From: Onchocerca volvulus
Lineage: Eukaryota > Nematoda > Chromadorea > Rhabditida > Onchocercidae
Length of the DNA stretch: 64,000 nucleotides
NCBI GenBank assembly: GCA_000499405.2
Contig: HG738137.1
Coordinates: forward strand, 2,976,001 to 3,040,000
Direction of reading: 5' to 3'
Shown here: one piece after another, positions 50,031 to 63,681 of the stretch
Layout of the letters: each line of letters starts with the position of its first letter
Numbering within the stretch: the first letter of the stretch is position 1
The notes under the pieces: generated by a model
The model's database searches: none
What the model was told of the DNA's origin: nothing
Seen by the model: the letters and a program-made list of their open reading frames with translations, nothing else
Made by a program: the position numbers and the translations under genes

Positions 50031-53000
50031 AGCTTTTCTCAATTCTACTATAAAAATTTAATCCATCAGTAACATATTTTTTATATTAGAATACTGTTTT
50101 CTGCAGTACTAAAAGTGGAGTTTTAACACAACTTTTCTGCAAGATGAAAGGTTTGTGTAATTTTCAGCAAAAAAGAAGTTCGCTTTTATTTTAACCTCAA
50201 AAAAGAACACTTTTGAGACTTCAAAGCATATAAAAAACGAATATTATAATAGATTGCAGTGTGACTTTCGAAACTTTCGATAATTTTAATTTAATTTGAT
50301 TCCTTTTTTCTCTTTACTTGATTAATAAATCTTTTTTATTCAAATATTTTGAAATGATTAGGATTTGACTCATCTTTAACAATAAGATTTCAAGAAAAGG
50401 TTTGATTATATTGTTAATAAATCAAAAAAAAAAATGATTTTTTGAAGTTGCAGAAGAAAGTCACAGAGATCGCAATTTAACGTTTAAAAAAGAAGATTCA
50501 CAACATCAGGCCCTTCTTTTTCTTTAGTTTTGTCGTCGCATTTCATGTTGTCTTCATACGTTCTGTGTATTGATATTTCTATGTAGGACGTTCATTATCA
50601 GGCTCCTTTAATCTTCTCTAACTTTCCACATCGTTTATAAGTTTGAGTCCTTTGAGACAAAGTCATTTTGTTATCTTGTCGATAAGTTATTTTTGCTCAA
50701 AATTTAAGAAAATAAAAATTCTTCAAATATCTTCATGGTCCTTCAATAATCAGTTTGCATTTTTCACACTCGTGGTACCAAGAAATTTATCAGGAAAGAT
50801 TAATAAGTTTTAGCAAATCTAGAAATTAATAGTATTTCCAATTATAAATTATGAAATTAAAGAAAATAGAGGAAATAGAACAAAATATAATAGAATAATA
50901 AAAACACATTATGTAAAAACAAAACAAAATAGCAAAAAATCAATTGAAATTCTTAATAAATTTTTGATGGTGGATAATTTTTTTTTTTTTATTTGGGGAA
51001 ATTCAAAACAGTTTTAATCGTTATTTTTTATTGTTCGTTGGCAATAAAAAGTATAATGTTTTTGGGCAATAATATTAATGTTTTTTGTATACTGTTTTTG
51101 TAAACTGAATTGATTTTGAAGTTCAATTGATGAATTCGCTTTCCAACAACATATAAATTCTTGTTTACCAATAATATCATCATTTGTTAAAACTATAATG
51201 TGATAATCAATAAATAATAGCCAAGCATATATGATTATGATATTATATAATGCTTGTATGTCCTATTCGTTTGAAAAATCTAAGATTTTGATCTGTTTTT
51301 AGTCTTGGCTTTATTTTTATTTCATTCCCAATTTATCAAATTAATGAAATCGAATCTCTGTAAATTTAGATTTGTAAGTGATCGAAATCTATAGAAGCAC
51401 TTTCTGGCGAAACTAAGTCACAGCATTATCATACAAAATTAACATCCAAATTAGATAACATTCAAACAAGTAGTAAATAAAAAATCAAAAAGTAGTAAAC
51501 AAAATAAGTAAAAGAAATCAACTCTAATCGTTTATATTAGTTGGCCGTCAAAATAAAGTTGCATAAAATATGGTCAGCTCATTACGATTTAAATGCAGTG
51601 GAAAATCTAAATTTAAAATTGAATTTTAATTTTTGTTTCTAATGATAGCCTTGTCTTGATATAACTTAATAATCTATGTTAAATCCCTTTATTTTTGTTT
51701 ATTAATTCTTAAAGTGCAGTTGCTTCTTCCAAATGTTACTCGAAATGATTGGTATCCATGTATTTGATATATAGTGACACTACTTTTTGACATAAACTTT
51801 ATATCATCCAAATCCTAGACTTCTAACTGTAACTTATTTAGAATTATTAATCGAGAAATCACTAGTCAAGTCATTACTTTTAAGTTACATTCTTGAATTT
51901 TTTCAGACTTAAGACTTATCGCTTTGATTTTAATTTTTCAAATTGGTATTTATGAAGAAGTTAAACTGGTTATTGTTTACTTTTGTTAAAAATATCTAAA
52001 ACTGGCGAAAAGTTGAATTTCCAAACCAAAAATAATTTTGATTAATCAAAATTTTTATTCTTTTTTTAAATTCACTCCAACCAAAAAATTTACTAAATGG
52101 AATGAATTGAGTGGTCGTACGAACTGCCTCTTTTGTCTTCTTTTGCTTGTTACAAACAATTATTCATTACTGTGATGCTAAAGAGAAAGTTTGTTTTTCA
52201 GATTAAGCAAACAAAACTGTATGAAGACGAGTACAAAGTTTCTGCAAGTTACAATTCACAATGCAGTTACAATCCATTTTCAAGTATCAGTTTTGTGAAA
52301 TTTATAATATTGATTTGACATAAGTTTAATTTCAGAAAATTTCAATAGCTTTTACCATTCCATAAACCTTCACTACTAAATAACAATGAAAAAGTTTAGG
52401 AAATAGATATTGTTCGATAGTAGTTTATTGAAAATTTCTCACTTTGTTTACTGGTAAAAACAAGGAATTATACTGAAATCAAATTCAATTTTTTTAATAT
52501 TTGAACAAAGAGAAAAAGAAAAGAAAGTGAGAAAGTATAATTGAAATTCATAAGTAACTAACTCACATATTTCAAGTTTTACTTTACATTTTGTAACTGC
52601 CTAAAGTTAACAAAGCATTTTTTCAGGAAATAATGATTTCAGTGCACATAAACCAATAGTATCGATAAAGAATATCTATGATTCATTGAGAAGTAATATT
52701 CACAAGCGAATTGATCAAATAATCAAGTGGTTATATATTTCCATCAAACATAACACTGATACAATTTTGTGTGTTATTTGGATATATTTTATTTATTTTC
52801 TTTTTTATTTATCAAATTACTTAATTATCTGATTGCTTTTAATCATTTACCAAATAATTCAATTTTTTTCATTGCCCTGTTCATTCATTAATATTTTCTT
52901 TCATCATTTTTTAGACGACATATTTATTTACTGACAATATATGAAAATTCCTTCACCAATTATTATCTAAAAATGTGTTTGCATAAAATAATTATCATTC

Positions 53001-53035
53001 AATGAGTAACATCCAAAAAAAAATACAATTTTTAG
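50031..53035. other. Gene-poor AT-rich region
   Basis: This is 3 kb with no secure gene. One plus-strand segment (52202-52286) sits behind a strong TTTTTCAG acceptor and reads IKQTKLYEDEYKVSASYNSQ, but its donor phase does not fit the next exon at 53036. It remains an orphan candidate. Confidence 0.4.
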
Positions 53036-53948
53036 ATTTAGTTTAATTATTGTCATTGGACTGAGTAATGCCGGAATATTGGCTGCCATTGTTCTACTTA
53101 ATTTGGAAACAATGTTAGAGCTCCAAATTATCTGTCAAAATACTAAGGTATAAGATTTTAAATTTCCAAAATATTCTGAATTTCAATCTTTTTTTTTGCT
53201 TTTTTGATAGGGAATTTCGAAGTAAAAAGAAAGTACTAAATGAAAAAAAAAAAGCTAAAGAAACTTAAAATATTGCCTAATATTCAAATTTCGCATCAGA
53301 GTTTTAGTCAAATGAATCGATCAAGGAGTTTAATGAGCAAATAATTACTATCTTTCAATTGTATAACAAAATCAACAAAAAAAAAAAAAAAAAATTTGGC
53401 AATTTATAGGGTTCTTTCGTGAATGAAGCTAATAATTTATGAAAGTGACAAAATTTTCATTAATGCTTCACGTTTTGAATTTCCAAAGATTTGTCTTCAA
53501 AATATTCAGAATAAGGAGGATTGAGATGAAATAAGTCGGACGGAAATTCCGACAATCGAAAATATCTTTTTCTAGCATGAAATAAGCTTTTAGTGCGCAT
53601 GCCATATTGTTTATGATAGGAATAGAAAAGTAATGGGAAAAGATATTTTTTTGTAATAATAAAAGAGGCATTAAAAAATGACTGAAATAGTTGATTGGGT
53701 TGGGTTATTCATACCTTCGTGGATTCAATTTTCACCAATGATTCTTTGTTTATCGATTTCAGATTTTACAAATGGATTTGCGAGCAATGCTTAAAAAGAT
53801 CAAAGGAAATGCTGTATTATTTGACTCAAGATTAATTCATCATAGTTTAATCGGAGTGAATGCAACCACTCAAACGAATCCGACATTGCGTTTGTTCCGA
53901 AAAAGAGAATTGAATGAAAAAACAATTACTCGTCAGACTGATGTTTGA
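53036..53948 (+). CDS. Unidentified small membrane protein, 3' exons
   Basis: Two exons: 53036-53147 and 53763-53948 (TGA). They join in phase 0 and need two bases from an upstream exon that I could not place with confidence. The first encodes one hydrophobic helix (LIIVIGLSNAGILAAIVLLN) followed by LETMLELQIICQNTK. The second encodes a soluble tail, MDLRAMLKKIKGNAVLFDSR...RLFRKRELNEKTITRQTDV. Splice sites are good (TTTTTAG acceptor, AAG|GTATAA donor, ATTTCAG acceptor). The family is not recognised. It may continue the exon at 45283-45418, which ends in the matching phase. Confidence 0.5.
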
Positions 53949-55337
53949 AGGATATTTAATTTGCTGATATGAAATTATCGATTGTACTGATAATATTTAA
54001 GTCGAATAATAATAATACTTTCTTACTTTAATGCACTAAGAGTGTCCGAGTTAAAGTAATATTGTGCATCTTTTTGTCAAAAATATAAGTGAAATACATA
54101 TTAAAACAGCAATTTGAGGTTTAAAGATGAAATAAATTATTACAAATTTTTTATAATCTCTAACTTGAAAACAAGAAAAAAGACATTTGATGAAAAATCC
54201 TAGAAAATCAAATAGAGAGTTAAGAAAAAAGAACGAAAGGCATGTGAGATGAAAACAAGGAAAATCAAATTAAAAATCAGATGACAATGAAAGATAGCTC
54301 GAGATATAATGGATAAAGATATAATGAAATGATTGTGTGTGTGAAAATTTATTGGAAAAGTTAAATATTTGTTTAAACAACTCACCAATTCTCATCACAT
54401 ATAAAAATCAAATCATATGATCGCTGACAAGTCCAATATATACGTCATTTTAGTAAAATTTTGTTAAATGGGAAAACTATTAGATTTTGTTCAAAATATG
54501 ATAGAACAAAAAGGCTGAGGGAAAAATTTATTGAAAGATTTATAATAATACCTTTAGCACTTTATTGCTATTTAACTTAATTATGCTTTTGTGAATTTGT
54601 CTAAATCTATTTATGGGAAGAAAAAATCTGCATTCTATTGATAAATCGCAGCTATCAATTTAAATTATTTGTACAAAAAATTTATGATAAACTTTCGACT
54701 TTTTAAATTCCAGTATATCTTCCATTCAAATACAGATATCCATCGGAGATCGGTGGTCAGTTTTCTGCGATTGGAAAATGAATGATGAACGAAATCGTGA
54801 AGTTGTTGCAGATGATGCCGATTATAAAGAAAATAAGAAAGATTCGATGGTACACTCAAGAAGTTGTTGATCAGATTCCAAAAAGTGGTTATCAAGTAAC
54901 GAATATTTTCTCTTCCTCTCACTTTAATTCAATTATTCGAAGAATAAATGAAAATTAGATAATGTAATGAATATAATTCCATTGAATTCATTAAATCAAT
55001 TAATCGGTATATCAGAAAAAGCTTTACTTGTTAATTTATAACCGACATTACAAATATTAATTGTTTGTTATAAATTAACAATTAATGTGGTTTAAAATAT
55101 GAAAAAAGTAGAGTAAATTATAAAAATCTCAACTTTTCAGACTGCAATTTTCTTGTTAATTTTTTTTTGTTTGAGTATAAAACAATTTTCCGCTTTGAGA
55201 ATTGCACATTCTATTAGAATGAACTAAAATATGAATATAGCTCGCTAACATTTACATATCAGATTCCTTGTTATCACATGTTAATAGTAGTAGATTTTAT
55301 CAATTATACTAGTGAATTAATTTGGAATTACTTCTAG
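53949..55337. other. Non-coding between the membrane-protein exons and the phosphatase pseudogene
   Basis: This is AT-rich sequence without a supported exon. The longest minus-strand frame (54665-54922) has no domain or splice evidence. Confidence 0.45.
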
Positions 55338-55946
55338 GTAATTATCAAATGGCATAATATAATTCGTAAAGAATCATCAAAATTTGATGCATTTTTGGAA
55401 CCAGCAAATATGTTAAAGAATCGTTATCCAAATGTAATTTTATATGACTAAACAGGTGTCAAACTACTTGGTGACAAAGTGGGTGACGATTATTATCATG
55501 CATCATACGCTGATTCATGTGATAGACCAGGTTTAATTATTATTTTGCTAAATAAACACTCACGATGAACTGGAAAATGATTTAATTGTTTTTGTTTGTC
55601 AACAAATCATTAAGAGATAATTTTTTTTTTTTAATTTGTTACTTCATATGTAAATAGAAATTTAAATAGCTGCTCAAGATCGCGAAATAGTCAATTTTAC
55701 AAAAAATTTACTGAATCAAAATTTGTAGATAGCTATATAATTGCACAAGCACCATCTAATAAAACGACAGAATCCGATTTTTGATGTATAAATGTTCAAA
55801 CAAGCGCGAAACTAATTGTTCTTTTAAAGCATATTCATGATCAAAAAGGCAATAGTTTAGTCAAGCATTTTTGGCCGAAATCAATAGCAAATTCATGTAG
55901 TTATTCAGAAAATAATGTCAAAGTAAATTATGCGAAAAGTGATGTT
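55338..55946 (+). pseudogene. Protein tyrosine phosphatase pseudogene fragment
   Basis: Two exon-like pieces, 55338-55530 and 55729-55946, join in frame (phase 1) over a 198-bp intron with GT-AG ends. They read like the N-terminal half of a classical PTP domain. Visible are FDAFLEPANMLKNRYPNVIL (the KNRYxNV motif), then DDYYHASYADS (the DYINAS-type motif), then SYIIAQAPSNKTTESDF (the YIxxQAP motif) and KHFWPKS. Two in-frame stops break it: TAA at 55449-55451, where an Asp-Asn/Gln-Thr-Arg type motif is expected, and TGA at 55782-55784, where the conserved DFW Trp is expected. The catalytic HCSAGxGRT loop is not found downstream. It is a dead copy of a nematode-expanded PTP. Confidence 0.8.
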
Positions 55947-58032
55947 GTAAGTTAGAAATGTTTTCAAGATAGAAACGCAACGATTTGTTATCTTTTTATG
56001 GAACTAATGTTTTTGTTATAATATGACACGTAAATTTGATTTTTCTGTCTGAAAGCTTTGTGTTAACTTCATTACAATCATCCATACTTTCGGCAGCTCC
56101 CATAACAGCCTTACGTGGAATGATTACACCAAGTTCGCTATTAATATTTTCAGGTTTTGGTTTTTCTCATACACGACAATCGATGGCCATCAGTTCCAAC
56201 ACAGTATAGAAATTGCTTATCTGTATGCAGATATATTCCATTTAAATTGTACCCAAATAATGCATACCAGTGTCAGTTAATCACTAAATTTTTATTTATT
56301 CGATATGTGTACAAATATAATTGCAAGTCTGCATATACTGAAATGTTTTAAGACAAACATGCACGACCCAATGGCGCAGTAATTAAAATCGGTCAACTCG
56401 TTTATTGATGGATTAGTTGCAAGAATTTTAAAGTAGTTTGGAATTCGATTTTAATGATAGAAATCATGACTCTGCTCTAAAATAAAATGTCCTGTGATTT
56501 TTTTCTCAAGAATCCGAGTTTCCTATTTCAAGAAGTTCTAGAAGTCAATTACAATAATCTCTTTAATTTTTTAAATAAGATTTCATTCTCCCAAACGCCA
56601 AGTAATCTATTTGGTATTTAACTTTATTTTGCATCGCTATCATTAACTTACAACATTACGACTATCACAGCTATCAGACTACCTTTTACGAAGCAGATTG
56701 TCTATCACCATTATCTCCAGTACCTGGTTGCCAATATGTAACGGATCTCATTTTCTTTAAACACTTCTAATAGTCAACAGAATTTAAAAAGCTTACCTCA
56801 TAGCCACAAGCAAATGAAATAACTAGCTTTCATGATTAGTAATAATTGCTCAGAAGCAGAATCAACTGATTCAGAAGAAAATCTTTACACTTTATGACTA
56901 TTCCGAATGTCTTCATTTGACTCGCAGACTCTTCGTATTTCAAAATCATCTAAAACTTAAGGAACTGTATTTTGCAAACTACTTATTTCGTATTCTCCAT
57001 TTCAGACCTTAATCATTCATAATGTTCTACCTATTTCAAAGTCGTACGACAGCAATTTCAATTAAATTCAGATGGATAACAGCATCCGCTGCTCTTTGCT
57101 TTGGTTCCCAATTTGACAGATGTTTTTCCATTTATTAAAAATTAACAAACATAAGCTTCGATTTTGAATTTCAAAAAGAGAAAGCCCAAAACAAACGATT
57201 CCGATTTTGCAGAAGTTGCCTTATTTTGTTGTTTTGGTTAATTTTTGCAGTCATTTTTTTATTTTTGTTTTTCGATACGAATTTTTTGTTATTTTCAGTT
57301 ACGTAATTATTGTGATTTAGTAATTGAGGGTTCTACTGAGTCTCTCGTTGTCATTGCTTGCTACTTTTTCTTTTAATGAGGTTTTTATTTCGTTTTCTCT
57401 TTTTTTTAAGATAATACCGGAGTTTGAGATCTCAAACTCAGCCTTTCTCTATTCTTATCATCGCATAATATTCCATATATTCAGACAAACAATCAAAAAT
57501 ACTGATACCGATACTTCTATTCTCTTCTCTCCCATCATAAATATTCAACAACAAAATTTCATTTCCATAATAGAAATAACAACTCAAACAGTTATAGAAA
57601 TATCATAATTCAGCCAAAAGTAAAATAATATTTTACAGAAAACTGTCTATTCCTAACTTTACTATTTTCCAGTATTGTATTTTATAGTTTCAATTAGCTG
57701 AATTAATTGTGAAATAATTCTAAAAAATATTGGATTCCACAGATTTTTAATTAATGTTGGGATTATGTCATGATAAATATGTAGAATATATGTGAAAATA
57801 TAGAAGTTTATGTGAAAATATTTAATAGTATTTTTTGCTTAAGATTTGTTTAGAAGGAAAACCTTGACTTTTTGTTAGGAACAACCATTAACATAGGGAG
57901 GGCATCAGTTGGGCAAAAATTCCCTTCCAATTTCAGATATGATTTTCACCACTAGAAATGTTTTTAACAGAACTCATGAATATAGCTTTCTGCATAAACT
58001 GATTAAATGATTGTGAAGAGGAAGTACATCCA
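55947..58032. other. Non-coding region downstream of the phosphatase pseudogene
   Basis: I saw no further PTP motifs, no RNA gene and no secure exon. The open frames (56157-56351, 57324-57608) are low-complexity and lack splice support. Confidence 0.45.
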
Positions 58033-58905
58033 CTAGCCAATCATACCTTGTAAATAAGATGGCATCTTAATTTTCATAAACAACCGAGTGGCCATGAAAC
58101 CAATGAGAACACAAGCGAAACCAAGCCCCAACATCATTATCCGATTTAACTTCGGTGTCAGTGGATTATTGCATTTATCCAATATGATAAAACCAAGTCC
58201 TAAAAGAAATGAGGATGATGATAGAACATATGTTTGAAATACAGTTGACGAAACCTTTTTTGGTTTTATCATATTTACTTTTTTTTTGCTATTGTGCAGG
58301 CCAAAATCCATTCTATAATTCATTTTTACCAAAGATTGAAGATGTTACCACGAAGAAAGTTTATCACAAAGCTCAATAAATAACAAAAAAATTACCGCCT
58401 AAAGAAAACATAAAGCTTGCGGCCAAGCCTTCCATAATATATTGTCCATTAACTCGATATTGCATTATCGCAACTGGTTTCGCATTCCCTCTCTCATCGG
58501 TCGTTTGTCCTGCAAAAAATACATTAGATGGAATAGTACAAAAAATCAAAACAATAAAATTAAATAGTTATAGACTCATGCACTTGCCTATGCTTGGTGG
58601 TTCATTGATAATGTCATAGATAACACCTCCAGTAACGAAGAAATAGGTCAACATTACTAGTGCAAACACTTGCATCGGTGAAGGCATCTGAAAACAACGT
58701 AACAGATCAACAACGTGAATCTGCAATGCTTCAAAATACTATCAATTTATGACAAATTATTATAAAACGACAGTAGCAAAATTATTTTACACCAAAGCTA
58801 TTAGCAAAAAGATATTGAGCAAACCTTCAACCATCTTGGAGGTGATATTTTAATATTTGGAGGATCAATGAATGTAAACAGAAGAGTCTCCAGGATGGAT
58901 TCCAT
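58033..58905 (-). CDS. OSTC: Oligosaccharyltransferase complex subunit OSTC (DC2)
   Basis: This is a membrane subunit of the STT3A-type oligosaccharyltransferase in the ER, linking it to the translocon for co-translational N-glycosylation. Exons: 58905-58825, 58687-58588, 58509-58396, 58199-58033. They give 153 residues (human 149). Exon 1 starts [20 protein letters not shown] and ends PPRWLK. Exon 2 has [20 protein letters not shown] and DIINEPPSI. Exon 3 carries [20 protein letters not shown], almost identical to the family core. Exon 4 has [19 protein letters not shown] and ends KMPSYLQG. The intron after exon 2 uses GC as donor (ATAG|GCAAGT, 58587-58586), because no GT donor keeps frame. 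Confidence 0.95.
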
Positions 58906-60392
58906 AAATTCTGAATCTACAATTTTTAAAAACATATAATTCATATATAAGACAGTAGTTCAATTTTTCAATCGTAAATATTCCCATAGGCTCCACATTC
59001 AGATCATAAAATCCAAGAAAGATACCACATGGTCGAATCATAAGCTTCAGTGAAGAATATGGAAGATATAAGTTGAAATTACACTTTGTCATTCAGTCCT
59101 TCTTATTTTAGAAAAATAATTGACTGAGACAGATACTCCAGCTTTTTTTTTCTTGAAACTGTTCCCATCATTTAGACCTACACTTTGTGACCCAATATAA
59201 TATGATCGAATTTTTGCAAATGAGTTGCAGAAATTTCAGATGAAAACAGCACACGTCATTCTTGCCGATAAAACTTCACTGAGATTGAATGTCTTTCATA
59301 TTTCAGTCATAATCTTCTTTTCAATAATACCAAGCTGTTTGATGCAACAGGAAAAAATATTTGCTTATTGGATACTACAAAATGGGAGAGAAACAGAATT
59401 ACGGAATTGCGATATACATAATTTAAAGAAAAATAACTTTGATTGAAAAGGAAGCCAACAAGTAATATAATTTATGCAACAAGAATTCTTATTAAGATGA
59501 GGACGGATATAATAGCACTTGTTGATAATGTGATTTTTTCTGAGCATTTTAAATTTACTGTTTTCACGGATACAAAACTACCTTCCTGAAAGTACTAAAT
59601 TGCAAAATTATAAAAGAAATGACTATCCACGCTTATACAGACTTTCAATGAAATATTCATCTCTTCAACTGAGTATGCGATGATATTATCATTGATACAA
59701 ATTGAAAGATTTTCCTAGAAAAATAAAACTTCTAGATTTAATCACCCGAATCATCTTGATGTCTGCATGAATAATAAAAAGGTACAAATGAATTTATAAA
59801 CATAAAAATAAAAAAGAAATTCTAAGAAAGTACAGCTATCATTTCGATACAACAACAAAACATATATCAACAAAACAAAATAGGATAAATTCGAAATATG
59901 TGGCAACAAATACATGGCTGTATATTTGGTTTGACTGTGCACAAGAAGTGATATGTTCTCATAAAGATGATACAAACCATAAATTGTATATAGGCAATTT
60001 AATAATGTCTATCCTGAACTTACTACAACTTAAAATAGTTATCATCAATTGCTTATATAAAATCACCAATTTCATTTAAAAAATTGTCACAAGTGATATT
60101 CATATGTTATCTTTTATGAAATGACTTTAAGGTTTCCAAATATCTACAGTTTGGATTTTGTTTGTTGAAATACAGACATTTCTTCTCAAAAACAGCAGAA
60201 ATATTCTAATCTTTTCACGTTATGCATAAATAAGCCAATAAAATTAACCGATAAATTTCTGAGATTTATTCAATATGTGAAAGTGATCATAAATACCGTT
60301 GATGCGAACACATATGTATAATCTCTTTTAAACATATTTTTTATTTACGAAGATTAATATTGTAAATTAAACTCAAATAGTTTCCCTCATTT
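58906..60392. other. Intergenic between rpia-1 and OSTC
   Basis: About 1.5 kb of AT-rich spacer between two same-strand genes. Short open frames on both strands carry no recognisable domain. Confidence 0.45.
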
Positions 60393-61660
60393 TTAATGAG
60401 CTGAAAACTTCTGATTTTGACAGGAATGAAAAGACGGACTTAATCTCAGCTTTTCCGTGACATTTCCATCGGCAGTAGCAAAATAAGCTTTCTCGACAAC
60501 TCCTATAAAAAGACCCGTTTCGACAACACCCGGTAATGATTTGAGACGTATATGCAAAGCTGCTAGATCTTCCGTTGTCACATATTTATTTTTTGGAAAG
60601 TTCCAATCCAAGATAAAATTGTTGTTATCCGTAATAAAGGGATCCACCTTCTCCTTACAGGTTGTTCTCAACTCAACTTCACCACCTTCTTGGCATTTTA
60701 TCCACTTCAAAACTGGCATATATCTGTAAAACGGAACTATCAATTTTATTCATTTTCAATACAGTGATATCTAATAATGACTTACCATCCGAAGTCGGCA
60801 GAAAACACTTCCGAAAACAGTAAGAAGCCAAAAAGATATTTCTTGGAGTCTAAGCCAATCTAAGCTACTTTCAATTTAACCAGTAAACGGAAGAACCTGA
60901 TGACCTGCAAATCTAGCTACGCAGTGTGTCGATCGTTTCATCGTATGCCACTTGAACAAATTGTATTGGAGATAAACAAAGCAAAGAAAAAATACGAAGA
61001 ATGAATGCGCTTATAAGACTTATTAGTAAATAAATGTAATTGCAGCATTGAAAAGCCCACCCAAATGGAATGACTTCGATTGGAATGGGAAAATTCCTGT
61101 CGCCCAATTTTTCCGACTGTTTACTGGCGTCAGCGATGATATAAAACTTCTTGGCACTTGCCTGCACGATTTTTTCCTGAGTTAAGCATCCACCGCCACC
61201 TGAAGAATCGTTTATATTATAATAATAACGTATATTATTATTTTTAGATAATTTCTTTTTATACAAATAATGCAGTTTGCGTTAGAAATAAACAGCATGC
61301 AAAAGAAACAACAGCAATATTCTATAAATGAGATGCAACGAAATAATTACCTTTTATGCAGTTCAGATTACTGTCCACTTCGTCAGCCCCATCAATACAC
61401 AGATCTAATTCCAGGGTCTTCTCCAAATCAGTTAATTGTAAACCAGAATCAATTAGCCACTGGCGAGTTGAGAATGAAGAAGGCACACAAATGATATCCT
61501 TTAGTGTACCGTCGTTCACTTTTTCAGCCAGAAATTCAACGAAGAATTTAGCCGTGGTACCACTTCCGACACCTACCCGACAACCACTTTTTACATGCTT
61601 TTCACCGGCTGCATATGCTGCTGCTCGTTTGGCCAGATCCAGAGCTGAAAGCGTTTTCAT
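60393..61660 (-). CDS. rpia-1: Ribose-5-phosphate isomerase A
   Basis: It interconverts ribose 5-phosphate and ribulose 5-phosphate in the non-oxidative pentose phosphate pathway. Three exons: 61660-61351, 61199-61061, 60723-60393, in consistent phase, giving 259 residues. Exon 1 holds the phosphate-binding [19 protein letters not shown] and the active-site motif [17 protein letters not shown], where the Asp residues are catalytic in the family. Exon 2 completes [19 protein letters not shown] with the conserved basic residues, then [11 protein letters not shown]. Exon 3 has [22 protein letters not shown] and [12 protein letters not shown], all conserved in RpiA. I chose the ATG at 61660; an acceptor (GTGTTACAG) ends at 61669, 8 bases upstream, which suggests spliced-leader addition. 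Confidence 0.96.
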
Positions 61661-63681
61661 TGTATCCTGTAACACCGTCTCAATATCATATTCGAAATTT
61701 TATAATTAATATCAGAGAAATAAACTCAGTAGACTGATGTTTATCAATCCGAAAGGATAAGAATTATACTAAACATACGCTTCGCTTTGAATTGTAATTT
61801 CGATCTATAGATCACTACCATGTGATTTACAAAAGAATTCCATTTCTTAAATAAACTTCCTATTTTCATTTTTTAAGATCTTCATTTTTGGAAGGCAAAG
61901 AAATTGTGAATATGGAGTTTGTGTTGTCTTTCGCCCGAATTTTCAGTTTAAGATGCACTTTAACGAATACAACGACAATTTCAATAATTATGATGCAATG
62001 GCATTATTTTCAAATCATATCATTGAACAACATTCGCGGCATAGAAGTGCATTCTTTCATTTTGAAAGTACTTTTGGTATACTCAAAAAAACTTTTTTTT
62101 CGATTTCATAAGCATTATACTTCTGATCAAAGAGAATTTTTTTTCCAGTACATAATTTTTCGCCAATATCTTTAATCAAAACGGGCTTATTATTTATACT
62201 TGCAGAAATATCAGCAATTACCCTTACAGATTTTTCATTTAAAATTAATCTTCACTCTAATTTTCCTAGCATATGTATTCAGCCCATAAAATAAAAATAC
62301 TTGATTATCTGGTCTATTTTTGATTTTTGAGAATATTATCATAATTATCAAGATTTCGAAATCATTCTGTCGGAGAATTAAGAATGCATAATAAAATGGT
62401 ATCCATAATGATGTTTGAACTCAGTATCTTTTTTTTTTAACTCAGTACTTTTTTTCTAACTCAATATCTTTTCTCATACTTCTTAAACATTTACTTAAGA
62501 ATGTTCAGAAAAATAAAATAATTAAACAAACCGTGTTAGAACAAGATGTCAACATCGATAGAAGAACAAGTAGTAATGAATGAAAATAATTTAGTGTAGC
62601 TGCTCATTTGTAGGAAGGGAAGCAGAAGAGGGTCGGCCCCCGACATTATCACACAGTTTAAAATGCAAAGGACCCACGGCATCAGTAGTAACGTTACATG
62701 TGAAATATGAAGAAGCCAAACTAAATACATAAGAAATATGACTTCCTCTCGTACTCTCGTTACCATTCATAAAAAAATACAACTAAAAGTTTCTGTTAAT
62801 TAATTTGCGATAGTAACTAGTAGTTCGAATTGTTCATTACATTCTTTAATCAGAAATGGCAACTTACCAATCAACCAAACATCACGTTGATATTATAATG
62901 TTAGGTTTACTTTAACCAAGAATAAGGGCGGAAATCTTCTAGGTATAAAACTCTGAAAAAAAAAAAAGAATTTTTTCGTTTCTTGTTTTCTTTTTTGTTG
63001 AACTCGGAAAAGAAAAAATCCGTAATCGTACTGCTACATAATCCTCGGAAATATTACGTGTCTTCAATATTTTTATCCTTAGTTTCCTGAATCAACACTG
63101 AAGGCTCAATGTTATCAAGTTTGCTCTTGAACATCTCTCCAACACTCCCCAACACTTGTCTTATTTTTAGAGTCTTGAAATCTTCTCTATTTCTTTCAAA
63201 TCAAGAACAGTAAGAGGGAAGAGAAATAGTTGCATAATTCCATAGATCATTCTTGAAAATGCCTCTGTTCACAAATTCATCAATCACTCCAATTTTAAAA
63301 AACTTGAAGAAACATAAGGAATAAAAAATGTTCAAGACAAATAACTTACTTTTAATAGTATTCCATTAGAATATGAACGTCAATCTTTGACCTTTGTTAG
63401 ACTCAGTCACGTTTCGCATAAATAAAACTATTTTTAAAGAGAATGAGCCTAAAATGTAAAAAGCATATACGATTATATAAAACGCATACAAAATTTTATC
63501 TGCTGAACAGATGGAAAAGACAGCAAACTTGCCGGAGATACAGAGAAATGGAGGAAACAAGAGTATAGTACGTACGATTATGTCATATTATCCACGGAAA
63601 TACTTTTTTAAAATTTTACCCGCAATGGTGACGTTATCGATGTCACTGACCTATAAGTTTGCCAGCATGGATGATCAGGAA
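61661..63681. other. Upstream region of rpia-1, no further gene seen
   Basis: About 2 kb starting with the rpia-1 leader acceptor. A less AT-rich patch at 62590-62780 has a minus-strand frame (MNGNESTRGSHISYVFSLAS...), but it lacks family similarity and splice context, so it is not called. Confidence 0.4.

Noticed and set aside
49854..50042. Reading the L32 frame as nuclear mitochondrial MRPL32
   Set aside because: Animal MRPL32 has a transit peptide and a CxxC zinc ribbon and is much longer. This frame is of bacterial length and lacks both.
62536..62782. Minus-strand frames including MNGNESTRGSHISYVF
   Set aside because: Composition is better than random, but I found no family match, no acceptor or donor in phase and two overlapping competing frames.
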